Below are positions 1-11,381 of a stretch of DNA of 58,000 nt, piece after piece. The notes under the pieces were generated by a model. It did no database searches and had not been told where the DNA came from. It saw only the letters and a list, made by a program, of their open reading frames with translations. Each line of letters begins with the position of its first letter. Position 1 is the stretch's first letter. A program made the position numbers and the translations under genes. The DNA comes from Cryptomeria japonica. Lineage: Eukaryota > Streptophyta > Pinopsida > Cupressales > Cupressaceae. The stretch is from positions 373,595,009-373,653,008 of the forward strand of contig NC_081415.1 of the NCBI RefSeq assembly GCF_030272615.1. The letters run 5' to 3'.

Positions 1-60
1 CAAAAGGATGGAACCACCTAAAAAATCTAGTCCATAGGAGACCAAGTAGAGGGCAGATCC

Positions 61-832
61 AAAGGTCCTAATGTGTTGCTAGTTGGTGAGAAAGAGTTCA
101 TCAACACACTCAAGGAGGGAGAAGGAGTGGGGTTTGCCATTGTTGTAAACCCAAAAGAAGACAACAAGGAGAAGAAGATGAGAATTCCTAAAGAAGTGCA
201 GAAGGTCCTAAATTAGTTTGAGGACATCATTAGTGATGGAACACCAGCTACATTTCCTTCTCAACATGCCATAAGTCATCAAATTGACTTTATACCCAGA
301 GCTTCTTTGCCAAATAAGGCAGCTTATAAAATGACATCAGATCAGAACAAGGAGATAGCCAAGCAAATACAAGAACTCCTAGACAATGGACTAATCAAGA
401 AGAGCATCACCCCATGTGCAGTACCCACCATTTTGGCTCCAAAGAATGGAGATACCTGGAGACTTTGCACTGACTCTAGAGCCATAAACCAAATTACTAT
501 CAGATAGATTTCCCATCCCAAGAATTGAAGACTTGATGGATTGTTTGGGAGGTGCTGAATACTTCACCAAGATAGATCCCAAGAATGGCTACCACCAAAT
601 CATAATAAAGGAGGGTGATGAATGGAAGACAGCCTTCAAGACTACAGAAGGACTCTATGAATGGCTTGTTATGCCATTTGGACTCACAAATGCCCCTAGC
701 ACATTCATGAGACTCACGAATGAAGTACTCAAGGACTACATTGGTAAATTTGTTGGTGTTTACAAAGATGACATCTTAATTTTTAGAAAGTTAAAAGATG
801 AGCATCTTAAGCATATAGAAATTGTCAAGTAA
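61..832 (+). pseudogene. pol: Chromovirus protease-RT linker and reverse transcriptase
   Basis: This is the N-terminal half of a Ty3 reverse transcriptase, which copies element RNA into DNA. The linker (about 130-300) is followed by the RT fingers and palm: the LLDNGLIKKSITPCAVP block near 380-430, DSRAIN near 472-490, [10 protein letters not shown] near 560-600, AFKTTEG near 632-650, [13 protein letters not shown] near 670-710, and the catalytic YxDD box read as YKDD near 760-775. A TAG at about 213 sits where glutamine is expected. A 2-bp loss near 505 shifts the frame just before the RFPIPR motif. Stops at 830, 859 and 886 also sit at expected glutamines. The gene is clearly dead, although its motifs are nearly all legible. 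Confidence 0.88.
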
Positions 833-890
833 ACTTTGTGATGAGCAACTAACCATCAATTAGGAGAAATGTGAGTTTATGAAATAGGAG

Positions 891-1550
891 TTGGTGTATC
901 TTGGGTTTATAATCTCAAGAGGTGATTTGAAGATGGATACCTCTAAGGTGGAAGCCATAATCAGTTGGCCTACACCTAGGATAGCAAGTGAAGTGAGAAG
1001 TTTCCATGGCTTGGCTCAGTTTTATAAGAAGTTCATCAGAGGGTTCAGTGAAATATGTGCACCCATGCTTGAGACAATCAAGGGAGGTATGAGAACCAAG
1101 TTTGTATGGAAAAAGGAAGCACAAAGTGGCTTTGATCTCTTGAAGACAAAGGTGGCTACTCAGCCAGTACTTATCCTACCAAGCTTTGACAAGCTCTTCA
1201 CCATTGAATGTGATGCAAGCAACATAGCGGTTGGAACAGTTTTAAGTCAAGACAATAGACCAGTTGCGTTCTTCAGTGAGAAACTCAATGATGAAAAGAA
1301 AAGGTATTCCTCCTATGATTTGGAATTGTATGCACTTGTCCAATCTCTTAGGAAATGGAGGCATTATTTTATGCCTAAGGAATTTGTGGTTTATACTGAT
1401 AATCAAGCTCTTAGCTTTCTTAATTCTCAATAAAAGTTATACCATAGGCATATTAAATGGGTAGAGTATTTATAGTCATATACCTTTACCATTAAACACA
1501 AGAAAGGACAATGTAATAAGGTAGCTAATGCATTGAGTAGGAGGTTACTA
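891..1550 (+). pseudogene. pol: Chromovirus RT thumb and RNase H
   Basis: The segment continues the polyprotein: YLGFIIS at 897, the RT connection ([12 protein letters not shown], near 1000-1040), then RNase H, which degrades the RNA strand of the hybrid. The acidic RNase H residues are seen as ECDAS (near 1206), DLELYAL (near 1318) and YTDNQAL (near 1394). The last motif, normally ADALSRR, reads ANALSRR near 1525, a D-to-N change consistent with G-to-A. Stops at 1431 (TAA) and 1473 (TAG) fall on expected glutamines. Confidence 0.85.
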
Positions 1551-2600
1551 ACCATGCAAGAAGTGCAGCTTAAAATCATTGGAGTGGATAGTTTCAAGGA
1601 ATTGTATGGAGAAGATGAAGACTTTGCTACTTCCTACAAGGTTTGCCAATGGTTTGGAAACCATTTTCATAGTGAATATGCAGATTACACATTGCAAGAT
1701 GGCTTTTTATTCAAAGGAGGATAGCTATGTGTGCCTAAAGGGTCTATGAGAGAAAATTTGATGCAAGAGAAGAATAATGTATGCTTGAGTGGACATTTTG
1801 GTTTGAACAAGACTTTGGAACTTATCCAAAGGTTCTACTTTTGGCCTAAAATGCAAAGAGATATCAGAAGATATGTAGAGAAATGTGTGGTTTTCCAAAG
1901 AGATAAGAGTACATCTTCCAATGTTGGTCTTTATCAGCCTTTACCTAGCCCCAACCGGCCATGGGAGTGTGTAAGTATGGACTTTGTTATTGGTTTACCT
2001 AAAACCAAATCAGGTTTTGATAGCATCTATGTTGTGGTAGATAGGTTTAGTAAGATGGCTCATTTTATTCCATGCAAGGTCACTCATTATGCTAGCCACA
2101 TTTCTCACTTCTTTTTCAAAGAGATTATTAGAATTCATGGTTTACCTATCAGCATTGTGTCAGATAGGGATGAAAAGTTTATTAGTCATTTTAGAAAACT
2201 TTGTGGCAAAGATTAGGTACTAATTTGTCTTTCAGTTCAGCCTATCATCCCCAAATGGATGGCCAAACTGAGGTGGTCAATAGAACACTTGTAAATCTAC
2301 TTATATGTCTAACAAAAGAGTATGGTCAAGCTTGAGATCAAATCATCCATCAAGTTTAGTTTGCCTACATTGATAGTGTGAATAGGTCCATCAGTGAAAG
2401 TCCTTTTGAGGTGGTGTATGGCATTCTTCCTAGAGGATTTTTTGAGCTCAAAGATGTGGGAAAGATGGGACAAAAGAATGGACATGCCTTAGACATGGCT
2501 CAATCAATGCAAGAGGTTCATGAGCAGGTTAGGACAGCCCTATTGGACACTACTCAAAGGATCAAGGACAAAGTGGATGAGAAAAGAAAGGATATCTAAT
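1551..2600 (+). pseudogene. pol: Chromovirus integrase zinc and catalytic domains
   Basis: Integrase inserts the cDNA into chromosomes. The HHCC zinc domain is present (GHFGLNKTLELI near 1790, YVEKCVVFQRDK near 1875), but the second cysteine of CxxC is phenylalanine. The DDE core is visible as SMDFVIGLP (near 1975), IVSDRDEKF (near 2155) and, after a frameshift near 2212, YHPQMDGQTEVVN (near 2245-2280). NRSISESPFEVVYG near 2380 is the usual end of the core. Stops at 1722, 2333 and 2358 match glutamine or tryptophan codons of the family. Confidence 0.87.
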
Positions 2601-3055
2601 TTGTTGTTGCTGACATGGTGATGGTACACTAAAATAAGGCAATACTTCATAAAGGTGTCCCTAGCAAGCTTCAGATGAGGAGGATAGGTCCTTGCAAATT
2701 TTTGGCCAAGTATGGCAATAATGCATACAAGGTAGACTTACCCGATGATATGGCTTTGTCACCCATTTTCAATGTGGCAGATTTGGTCTAGTATAAGGGC
2801 ACACTTCCAGTAGAAGATAGCAAAGTTTCAGAGGTCTCTCAAGAACTTTCAGACCTGCCCTTACCAGTTGTACCCATTCCCCAAGCCGAGAAGGTGTTAG
2901 ATTCTAGAGTTTTAAAGAAAATAAGGCATATCGCCTATGTGGAGCACTTGGTCAAGTGGTAGCACCTTCTAGCATCAGAGGCTACTTGGATACCTAAGGT
3001 AGACTTCTCTAAGCATGGATTTCCACTTTCTTTGTTGCCTCAAGGAGTCACTTGA
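2601..3055 (+). pseudogene. pol: Integrase C-terminus with chromodomain
   Basis: Downstream of the integrase core a small beta-barrel region (MRRIGPCKFLAKYG near 2675, NVADLVxYKG near 2772) is followed by a chromodomain, IRHIAYVEHLVKWxHLLASEATW (about 2923-2990; x is a stop). Chromodomains steer chromovirus integration toward particular chromatin marks. The final TGA is at 3053-3055. In-frame stops at 2597, 2629, 2788 and 2959 all stand where glutamine is expected. Confidence 0.82.
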
Positions 3056-3067
3056 CTTCTTTTCTTT

Positions 3068-4180
3068 AGGGGAGTATGGAGCAGGAGCACCTAGTTTTGA
3101 GTACACCTTCGTCATTTTGGTGTGATTGTTCATAGTTTGGTTTGAGATGGTGAATAATATTCTTCTCTTAGGTCCTCATATGTTTTTGAAATGTTTTGGT
3201 AGGTTGAATGTCCTTAGGACAATGCATTTGCTCAATTTTGGCTTGAAAGCCCTTGTAAGCCTAAAATGGCATAATTTGCATTTTGATGTAAACTGCCTTG
3301 AATAGCCTTGTTTTCAATTAGGAAGTGTTAATTTTATTTTATTTAGTCATATTAGATGGTTTGGAGGAGAAAACAAAGCATGTAAGGCAAAAATGCACTT
3401 TTTGGAAAAAGTTGTCAAAGTTGCTTGACAACTTTTTGCAACGTTGAGCAACTTTTTGCATTTTTCAGAAAAGGGTTGGTTAGGAAACTGGTGGAGAGTT
3501 AGTTAGGCCAAAAATGGCATATAAATTCCTTGATAATTAATTTAATGAGTTTGTTGAATTCCTGGAGTAGATTGGAATACAAATTGGAGTCCATTTTTGA
3601 GTTTACCTTGTGCTTTTCAAAGAATTAGAGCAGCAGTCCATACTTAATGGATTGATTACATTGTTTTTCTTTGATTATTTTTTTGTACATTCTCTTGTAG
3701 TGCTCTGAAATAATTTTTATTATTTTTTGTGCAGGTTTGAATTGAGTTGTTAATCTTGTAAGCTCTCGGCCTGAGCAAGGGTTTGAGAGGCCCAAACATG
3801 GTTCCAACTTGAAGTCCTTTGAGTTCTTCTCAATAACCCTTGGGACTCAAGCCATGGAACCTTTGTACATTTTACATATTCTTTATTTTACTTTAGAGGC
3901 CGTGGAAAGGCCAATTAGCATCATTTCCTAGGTGAGCTTAGTCATAGTCCGGTTAGGGAATGAATGAAATTATGTAAGTGCTTGCAGGGATGAATAGGTT
4001 TGGAAGTGCAAGTTGTTTGGCATGAGAAAGTGTGGTGTGGTAGATTATATGTGTGATTTTGGAGGTGTGGAAGATCAAGGAAGACATCAAACCCTTAGAA
4101 AAAGACCAAAACAAGCCTAAAACCACCTAAAACAAGCATTTATTGGGTTTCGTACCTATATGGTCATACTGAGATTTCTC
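3068..4180 (+). repeat. Chromovirus polypurine tract and 3' LTR (right edge uncertain)
   Basis: Just after the polyprotein stop there is a short purine run (AGGGGAG, 3068-3074), then TGGAGCAGGAGCACC from 3077, a plausible PPT plus LTR start. The following kilobase is non-coding with T-rich blocks, as in an LTR. No second LTR copy is in the window, so the end near 4180 is a guess. Confidence 0.5.
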
Positions 4181-5639
4181 ATTTCATAAATTGGAAAGTA
4201 CTCCAAAAAGGGTATCTTGATCGTCAAAGAGTTTTTGTGGATCTTTGGGGCAATTGTGAGAAAATCCACAAAAATTGGTTAGGTAGGGCTAATTGGGGCT
4301 CTAGGGCTATTAGGCCTTGAAAATAGGGAAAGGAAGGAGTGATGGGGAAATGAATCAAACACATAGTCAAAATTAGTTGATTACCCTTTGAAAACATCAT
4401 AAACACCTACTACAACCTCTACAAGCATTTGTTAAGAGTTAGAGAGTATAAGGTTGGATTTACCCTTATGAATCTCAACCACGCCTAAGCAACCAGTGAG
4501 AACATCTTGATTTGGAGCATTCCTAGAGAGTTGAGGTTTCTAAATTGATTAGTAGACTAGATAAACAATGATGGGAGCCCAATAGGACAACACTTTACTA
4601 CCTTTTGACAAAGGAAAGACTCTCTTTGAGTACACCTCCCCATCAGATCCTTATCATCTGAGGCCTGATCTTTAATTATTGTTATGTAGGGAGATATGTC
4701 ATGAATGAAATGCATAGCATTTAATCTTCTCTACAACTGTTTTGATGGTTAAGATAATCTCTAGGAGAATAAGGGAGATCTAGAGAGATTGAAACACCAA
4801 TATTTTGACCTTTCCCCCTTGTGATAAGGTATGTGTATGACAAGAAGATGGTGCTATGTTGATCTTCAATTCTTGCTCTCCATTAGAGAGATCATTGATA
4901 GGAGTATCGGTTGTTTCTTCATTCATATGGGACACCCTAGGAGAGGTACAAGTGCTAGGTTTTTTCATTAGCATCTCTAGGATTATCATTTTCTACAAAA
5001 ACTTTTATGTGATCTACATATGTAATGCATTTTAGTAAAAATATCACTATATAAAAATATGGATTGTGGATAAAAGCTTTGAGATTTAATTGATTAATAG
5101 GAAACATTTTGGAAATTCTAAAAATGCAATATGCCAAAGTGCTATGATTGAAAAGAAGCAATGTAAAGTGAAAAGAAACTATTAGCCAACACATGATTTT
5201 GATAAATATAAGTAAAAACCAATGTAATGATATGTGAAATGGTAAATAAATCAAATATATTAAGTGCCATTATGAATTCCTAAGATCATATCTAAAAACA
5301 GAAGTTACAAATTAATCGACCCACAAATCAAATTAATAAAAAAAAATTAGGGGTTTTCTAAATTTAACCTCTAAATTTATGTAATTTGATTAAAAATATA
5401 ATCTATGAGTGAAAACTTGAAAATTAAAATGCCTACAATTCAAACTTGACAACACAAATTAGAAATTGTGGTGTAAGAAGTTGGGTTCACCAAAATATAA
5501 TGGTAGAAAATTAGGGTTAGGGTTGAATTAGGATAATTAAACCACTAAGTGTCCAAATTAACAAATTGCATTAGGGAGGAGAGGAATCTAATAGATCTAG
5601 CCTTGCAAGACCAAGATTCTAATTAGATTCTAGGATCCT
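4181..5639. other. Unassigned AT-rich intergenic stretch
   Basis: I find no convincing gene, RNA or complete element here. Open frames on the minus strand (4780-4989, 4955-5254) are AT-driven and show no family motif. A TTAGGGTTAGGG string at about 5513-5525 is two telomere-like units, too short to mean a telomeric repeat. The stretch may hold the rest of the chromovirus LTR and the left part of the minus-strand LTR that follows. Confidence 0.4.
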
Positions 5640-6651
5640 TAGATAGGGGCTTCTCCTCCTTGAATTGAATTGATTTGGATTGTTGAAGATTAGGACAGAG
5701 ACACCAACCTAGATCTGAGCAAAATAAGATGTCACGGATCTATTCCTAGAAATTTGACCTGATTTTTCAAGACCAGGTAGTATCAATTTGCCAAGGTCCT
5801 CTAAATTTATTGCCTCTGAAAGTTGAACATGTTCGTCTCTATGAATTATGTCGATCCTCCCAAACACATCTTTGTACCTATTTCCTGCACACATAAAGAA
5901 AGGGTAAATTGTTGGGAATAGGGGTTTGCCTAAGTAAAACCTCATTTTAGGAATTAACCTTGAATGAAATAATGCAAATAATAAAATAAATACTGAGTAG
6001 ATATACCTTAAATCTATAATTGTTGATGATGATGCTTTTCTCTTTAGATGAAATCACAAATGTTGTATAAAATAGGATGAACATGACAAAACCTTAATCA
6101 CACACATATGCTTCCATAAGAATTGATATGAATGTGCTCCATAATGGTTGAATGATGAATATGCAACCTTCAAGATCTCTAAAAATGCTTGATGAATTAT
6201 TCATAGATGCACAAATACTTTAGGTGGATAATAGATGGAATCTTAGATCTAAAATGAATTGATATAATGTCCTTATATAGGGGTTTCTAGGTAAACTACC
6301 TATTAGGTCGACCTTCAATGGTCATGTATAGCCATAGGGATGAATTCCCGCAAGGGAAATACAACACCCGCCCTATTTCAAATTTGTGCCTCTTTGAGGC
6401 AAATAATGGTATTTTAGGGTGTCATGGTTAAAACTAGGACGTACCACGCCCAGGTCCCACTACAAAGGGGACCAAAACAAAATACCAAGGAGTTGGGTAC
6501 CATTCTTTAGGACCCACAACAAGTTTCTCATGATATAAAAGTTAGGTAATTAGCACAAATAGAACCTAGATATGGGATGAGGATAAATCACAATAAAGTG
6601 GAACACAAACATGAGGTGTAAATTGGACCGATGAAAATTTATGCTACTACA
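5640..6651 (-). repeat. Tat-type LTR on the minus strand
   Basis: Read on the minus strand the segment begins TGTAGTAGCATAAATTTTC at 6651, resembling the LTR start of the Tat element at 40290. A TATA box lies at about 6272-6281 (TATATAAGG on the minus strand). The interval 5945-5770 read on the minus strand resembles the U5 part of the 30851-32109 LTR: a GGCAAACCCCT block, TATGTGTGCAGG, and AGAGACGAAC. The left end was not located. It may be a solo LTR or the 3' LTR of a largely lost element. No clear PPT abuts it at 6652. Confidence 0.5.
6272..6281 (-). promoter_or_regulatory. TATA box of the minus-strand LTR
   Basis: On the minus strand the sequence reads CCCCTATATAAGGAC, a good plant TATA box placed inside an LTR. 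Equivalent boxes occur in the two related LTR families at about 31230 (plus strand) and 39264 (minus strand). Confidence 0.45.
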
Positions 6652-6685
6652 AGGGGGATGTGGATTGTCCACCCAGGTCACTATA

Positions 6686-7087
6686 TTACAGGTCTGGGCC
6701 TATGATAATATTGAAGTTACGAGGCTGTTGTGTTATAGGTTTCATGGCACTAGCTAGCCATATGTGCACATGTATAGCATGATTGTCTCCCAGCCATAGC
6801 AAGGGAAGATGGAGTAATGGTGGATAATTATAGATGACATCAATATAGTTATCTAGAAACCATACCTTGACTGTAAGGAATGGAAGGAGGATGCAAAGGT
6901 ATTTCCTTTTTGCTATCAAACCAGGTGTTCGATCAAGTTGACACCATATATCATAGAGCACCATTTACCAGATAGGGTATCTAGGTAGTTTGGTCAGATT
7001 CAGGGATAGCCTATTGGATCAGTAGTGTTTGCATGCACCTGATGAGAGCTATCACTATGAGGGCCTACACTTTTACATGAGGTTGCA
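6686..7087 (+). pseudogene. PMD gene copy 1, part A (plant mobile domain)
   Basis: The conceptual plus-strand product contains the late part of a plant mobile domain, the domain of MAIN/MAIL1 proteins that is also found in transposons. Legible pieces are YVHMYSMIVSQP (near 6760), an IIIDDINIVIxKPYL block (near 6830-6865), and HHLPDRVSRQFGQIQG (near 6960-7010), the signature RV-RQFG stretch at the end of the domain. Several stops and at least one frame change are present. The gene is cut at 7087 by the LARD-like element; the sequence resumes at 21295 and, after a copia insertion, at 29034. The N-terminal half of the domain is not visible upstream, where a minus-strand LTR abuts. Confidence 0.65.
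7083..7087. repeat. Target-site duplication, left, of the LARD-like element
   Basis: TTGCA directly precedes the TG end at 7088. Its partner TTGAA follows the CA end at 21290-21294 with one mismatch, as expected for an old insertion. Confidence 0.75.
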
Positions 7088-7187
7088 TGTAGTGCCCCTA
7101 CCCTAGTCAGCTTTGCAAAATAGGTTTGACCTTGGTTGATTTCATATGTGGCATTCTTGAATGGTTGATTTACCATGATGTAATGTT

Positions 7188-7975
7188 TTGATTAAGTAAA
7201 AATACGTATTTGAAAGGTACCTGAACCTTTTACAAGCCAGGAGAACAGAAAAGCATAAAAAAGTGCCTGATCACTTCAAAAAGTCAAAATGAACCCACCG
7301 GAAGGGCACAGCTTAAAACATCATTACATAATTACATATAACTTAGAACACACAGCAACAGGAAAGCAAAAGATAGCAAAGATATAGAACCAAGGACAAT
7401 AACTAGAACTAAATACTATTCAGGATCTCCTCAACATGAACAACCATTTATTTCATGTTGTTCGTTGAGGTCTTCATATCCTCCAGCTCACGACCTTCGA
7501 TGTCAACCTTATTCTTTGTGTTGGCTCTGGTCCTCCTTTCATGACCCTTCTTGTTCACCTGCTCTTTGTCACCTTCCTTCTCTACATTGTTCTTGTACCT
7601 ATTGATAAAGATGTTCATGTTGTCCACCAAAGATTTAAGAATTTGGTAATTTTGATCAGCAAGTTGCTTGACATTGTGCTCCAGCTTGTCAATTCTGCTG
7701 CCAAAATCTTTCAGTTTGTTGTCCATTTCCTTTCTATCTCCCATCTCATTGACCTTTTTCTTTGTAGCTAAGATTTTTCCAGCCATACATTCAATAGCTT
7801 GTGTATTATGCAGAACGGCCACTAACTCTTTAACATGCTCCGCCAAGGGCTTGTCACCAACTGTAACTCTTGCCATGGCCTGTGTATCTATTTTTAAACT
7901 ATTAATATCCTTCACCAAAGTAGTGATGGTCTCACAGAAAGCCTTAATGGTATCTTTGTCACCACTATAATTTTG
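7188..7975 (-). mobile_element. Retroposed insert with 16-bp target duplication
   Basis: The sequence ACCATGATGTAATGTT occurs at 7172-7187 and again at 7976-7991. The other LTR (17069-17084) has a single, slightly diverged copy, so the empty site is known. A 16-bp duplication and lack of terminal repeats point to LINE-machinery retroposition. Read on the minus strand, the insert begins inside an open frame, passes its stop, has a roughly 250-bp 3' untranslated tail and ends in a few A residues. That is the form of a 5'-truncated reverse-transcribed mRNA. Confidence 0.75.
7448..7972 (-). pseudogene. Coiled-coil protein fragment in the retroposed insert
   Basis: An uninterrupted frame runs from the insert edge (about 7972) to a stop at 7448. 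The first methionine is at 7918, but the frame is open before it, so the true N-terminus is probably missing. The product is hydrophilic and heptad-like: KELVAVLHNTQAIECMAGK, then KLKDFGSRIDKLEHNVKQLA, then a basic tail (KKGHERRTRANTKNKV) and a short acidic end. I do not recognise the family. It could be the C-terminal part of a host protein or of a retroelement structural protein. Unlike nearly everything around it, it has no internal stop, so it is either a young insertion or decayed little by chance. Confidence 0.5.
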
Positions 7976-9359
7976 ACCATGATGTAATGTTGTAGATTAG
8001 ATAATATGAATATTGTGCGTACCTGTTATTGTGCTTTCGCATCGATTCATGTGTAAGTTTAATTATTTCCCTAAATCTTGTGACTCATGGTTGCAGGCCT
8101 AGGTGCGAGGTTCATCTCCATCAGGGTTCGTAGGGTTGAGTATACCTCCTTCATCCTTATAATTTGGATTAGGTGGTCATAAAACCCTCGTCTTTCCTTA
8201 GTCATGCTCAAGTGAGCATCGTGTGTGGTCCGTTGGTTTCCCTTTTCATTTGGGTTTGTGGGTCGTGTGTTTTGTTGGCTTTCTTGGTTTGTGTGCCTTG
8301 CATGTGGTAAAATTGAGTATTTCATCCTAAGCATTTAATTTGATTTAATGTACTCATTTACGCATTAGTAATTGATAAATTAAAATAAATTTTCTTTTAT
8401 GTGATTTATCATTAATTAAAAAGATTGCTCTATTTATGTCTGTAGTGAGTTTAATTTAACGGTTAATTTTAAATAATGAATTTAATTTAGTGTATGCATT
8501 TTAAAAAGGAAAGATTTAAAGTTATTTGAAATAGAAATAATTTAATCTCTTTTGCATTTTGGAAAAAGAAAGGTTAATTTTTATTATTTAAGAAAATCAA
8601 TTTTTATTAGAAAAGCAAGTTTAATTTATATGTATATTTGATATAGTGTGAAAGATTGATTTTGGGAATTTAATTTAATTCAAATATTTTATCCTCATCA
8701 ATATTGTGAAATATAAATGTGAGCTTAGTTAATATTGAGAAAATTAAAATTTAATGAGAGAGAAGCATTAAAAAATGTGAGCTTAGTTAATAGTTAAGAA
8801 TAATTATTTTCATTTTTTATTTTAAAAGTGTTTAAATTCGAAATTAAAAAATTAGGTCAAAAATTTCAATCTTTGGATTTGTCTACAGCTGCAGGTTGGT
8901 CTCTTCTTCAAAAATCTTGCCAAGAATGCTAAAGGAGGTAGGATTCTTGTTTAACTTTTTATTCCGTTGTTAAATCAAGAAATGTGTTTAGTTGTTCTTC
9001 ATGAAAAATCTGGTTTAAGAATCCATGATTGTTCTCAAATTTGAGTTTTAGCCTTGGAAAAATTGGTTGCACTGTTTTGAATTGTGGAAAGATGGTTAAA
9101 TCATTGTGTCAAAAATGGTTCTTTTCTTGCCCAAATATGGGCTTTGGTTGAACAAATTCATTTGTGGTTTTGGTTGTTCATCAAAGTTTTGAGTATTGGA
9201 TAACCTATGATATATATATATGTTAGAGTCTCTGTGCGAGACTGTGGTTTTTTATTATTATTCATCTCTGAGGGTTTATGTTTTATTTTTTAAAGAAAAA
9301 AATTATTCTATTTTATTAAAGTAAAAATCAAAATTTTTAAACTTTGAAAGAGAAAAGAA

Positions 9360-9680
9360 TTTTTTGGGGGGGACCGAAGCTCAACCCATGCCCCTCCCCT
9401 TTCTGTCTCCCGCAGAGCCGCAGAGCCCCTGCATCCACCATGTGGAGGCAGAGGGGTTGCGTCCACGTGAGTGGCCATAGCTACCCTGCTCCACCAGGTG
9501 GAGGCCGACGAGTCTGCGACCCCCACGGTGGCCGCAGAGACCCCGACTCCACTATGTGGAGGCCGAGATCTGCGTCCATCATGGTGGTTGCATGCCCGAT
9601 GGCTAGGGCACAGCAGCCCCCACTCCCGTGGATGGGAGGTGGGCCCGCGGCTGCCCTAGGGTTTGCCGCCCTCCATGTAA
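9360..9680 (+). repeat. GC-rich repeat island in the 5' LTR
   Basis: Within an AT-rich LTR about 320 bp are strongly GC-rich and rich in CpG. The block contains repeats of a palindromic core of the CTCCACCAGGTGGAG type, spaced about 60 bp apart and alternating with GCGACCCCCACGGTGG-like blocks. The matching island in the other LTR is at 18683-19003. It is a candidate LTR promoter or regulatory block. The open frames through it differ in frame between the two LTRs, so it is not protein-coding. Confidence 0.7.
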
Positions 9681-11089
9681 TTTAAATTTATAATTTCTTT
9701 TGTAGTTTAAAAAAAAACAATAATAATATAAATATATTAAATTTTAAATTAATATATTTTATTATTATTAAATTTTAAGTAATATATATTATTATTATAT
9801 ATTAATTATTAATTATGGATTAATGTATATTTTAGATATATATTAATTTAGATAATTCATATATTAATATATATTATTAATTATATATTAATTATTGGCC
9901 CTTCTATAGCGTATATTCCCAATGAATAAACAATTGTTGTTCAGTTGTTAATTTTTATTAAGTTAGGTATATATTGGGATATATATGTGCTATTTAATAT
10001 TTTCGGATGCCAAAATTGTTTTAAATATATGCAAGGGGATTTTATTTCATTAGGAAAGGTTTTCCCATTTCTTTATTTTCTTTTAATGTATACTTCCTTT
10101 TTATAAAGGGTAAATTTGTGTTGCTAGAAAAGGGGACTAGAGTATTGTTCCAAACCAGTATGTCAATGATGTTTATCTAAGGGTTAAATAACATTAGACG
10201 ATTAATGCTTTACATTCATGTGAACTTGATTGAAAAATTGGTAGGGATGTATTTATGTTATGTCTTGATGCATATGAATGTAGTGAGTAGAAAACCAAGA
10301 ATGACCTGGACCTGGATGAGGTAGAAAACCAAAAACAACTTAGATCATTTAGAAAACTTGATCAACCTTTAAATGTTTAAATCAATAAGGAAAAAGATTA
10401 TATTTTTTTTTTGTTATTGTTGTCGCAAGTTCTAATTGTTGTATTCGCTTTTGTTTAAAGTAATGGCAAGACCTGGATATGTTTGTTTGGACCCTGTTGT
10501 CTGGTTGTTTTGAGGTTGGCCATAGTTGGTTAGGCTCCTAGTTAGAGTACCATCAGACGATGGACCTTTGTATCAGCTTTTAATATGCTTAGTTGGATCC
10601 GTTTCTATGTAGGGATCATTTAGGATTTATTGACCGAAGTGGTCCTTTGTATATTGGTTGTGCTCACCTATAAGGTAGGAATATAAATGACGTGAACCTT
10701 GTGTAACTATAACTTAATTAATTATTAGAGGGGTCTTGCAGTTGAGCATACCCAGAGATGTAGCCCTTTAGGGGTCAACTCCGAGATCAATTTGGTGTTA
10801 TGAGATACTTTTGTTCCTGTGTTTCATGGTTAGTGTTAGCATGTATGGATGTCAATTTGATAGAATGTATAAGTGGGTTAGATGAGAATTATCGTAATGC
10901 ATGTATGTAGTTGTCTTTTAAATGCAATAAATGGATCATGAAGGAATGTACTATAGTAATGTTAATGAAAATAAGTAAGCATGAAAAGAACTCATTAGTT
11001 ATGATGATATTATAGAGCATTTTGGAACAAGATGCATGGCATGAGTTTAATGCAAAATTGAACGTAATGAATGGATAAAAATTATTAGA

Positions 11090-11381
11090 TGAACTCGTCA
11101 TATTACCTAAATTGTAAATCTAATGGATGAACTTCATTTAGTTATTTACATTTTAATCTTAATAAATGAACTTCATCATAATAGTTATATTTTAACTAAA
11201 TTGGTTGAACTCATTTATTTATTTACATTTTACTCTTAATAAATGAACTTCATCATATTAGCTTCATTCTAACTATAATGGATGTACCCATCAAGCTATC
11301 TATATTTTATCCCTAATGGATGAACTTAATTATTCTATTTACATTTCAACCTTAATAAATGAACTTCATCTTAATAGCTAC
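11090..11381 (+). repeat. 39/77-bp degenerate tandem repeat, 5' LTR, first part
   Basis: Units alternate between AATGGATGAACTCAATTGG-like and AATAAATGAACTTCATCTT-like halves of about 39 bp, giving a dimer of about 77 bp. The array continues at 12609 after a solo LTR insertion and is found uninterrupted in the other LTR at 20430-20995. Confidence 0.7.

Larger units (their letters stand above)
1..4180 (+). mobile_element. 3' part of a Ty3 chromovirus (Reina-like)
   Basis: The RT, RNase H, integrase and chromodomain follow each other on the plus strand in the order of a Ty3 chromovirus, then a purine tract and a probable LTR. The RT wording (SPCAVP-like block, DSRAIN) resembles the Reina clade, but I assign the clade only tentatively. 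The 5' LTR, gag and most of the protease lie left of the window. The coding part is broken by many TAG/TAA codons and a few small indels, so it cannot encode a working polyprotein. The right edge is uncertain because no matching 5' LTR is available for comparison. Confidence 0.8.

Noticed and set aside
5512-5526. TTAGGGTTAGGG as a telomeric repeat
   Set aside because: Only two units, and the vertebrate-type unit rather than the TTTAGGG plant unit; likely chance in AT-rich DNA.
5709-5945. 78-codon minus-strand frame as a possible gene
   Set aside because: The same stretch aligns by eye with non-coding U5 sequence of the gag-only LTR, so it is LTR, not a protein gene.
9344-9685. 113-codon open frame, with a 114-codon counterpart at 18663-19007
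   Set aside because: Both ends of the products match but the middle is in different frames in the two LTRs, so the protein is not conserved; the openness comes from high GC content.
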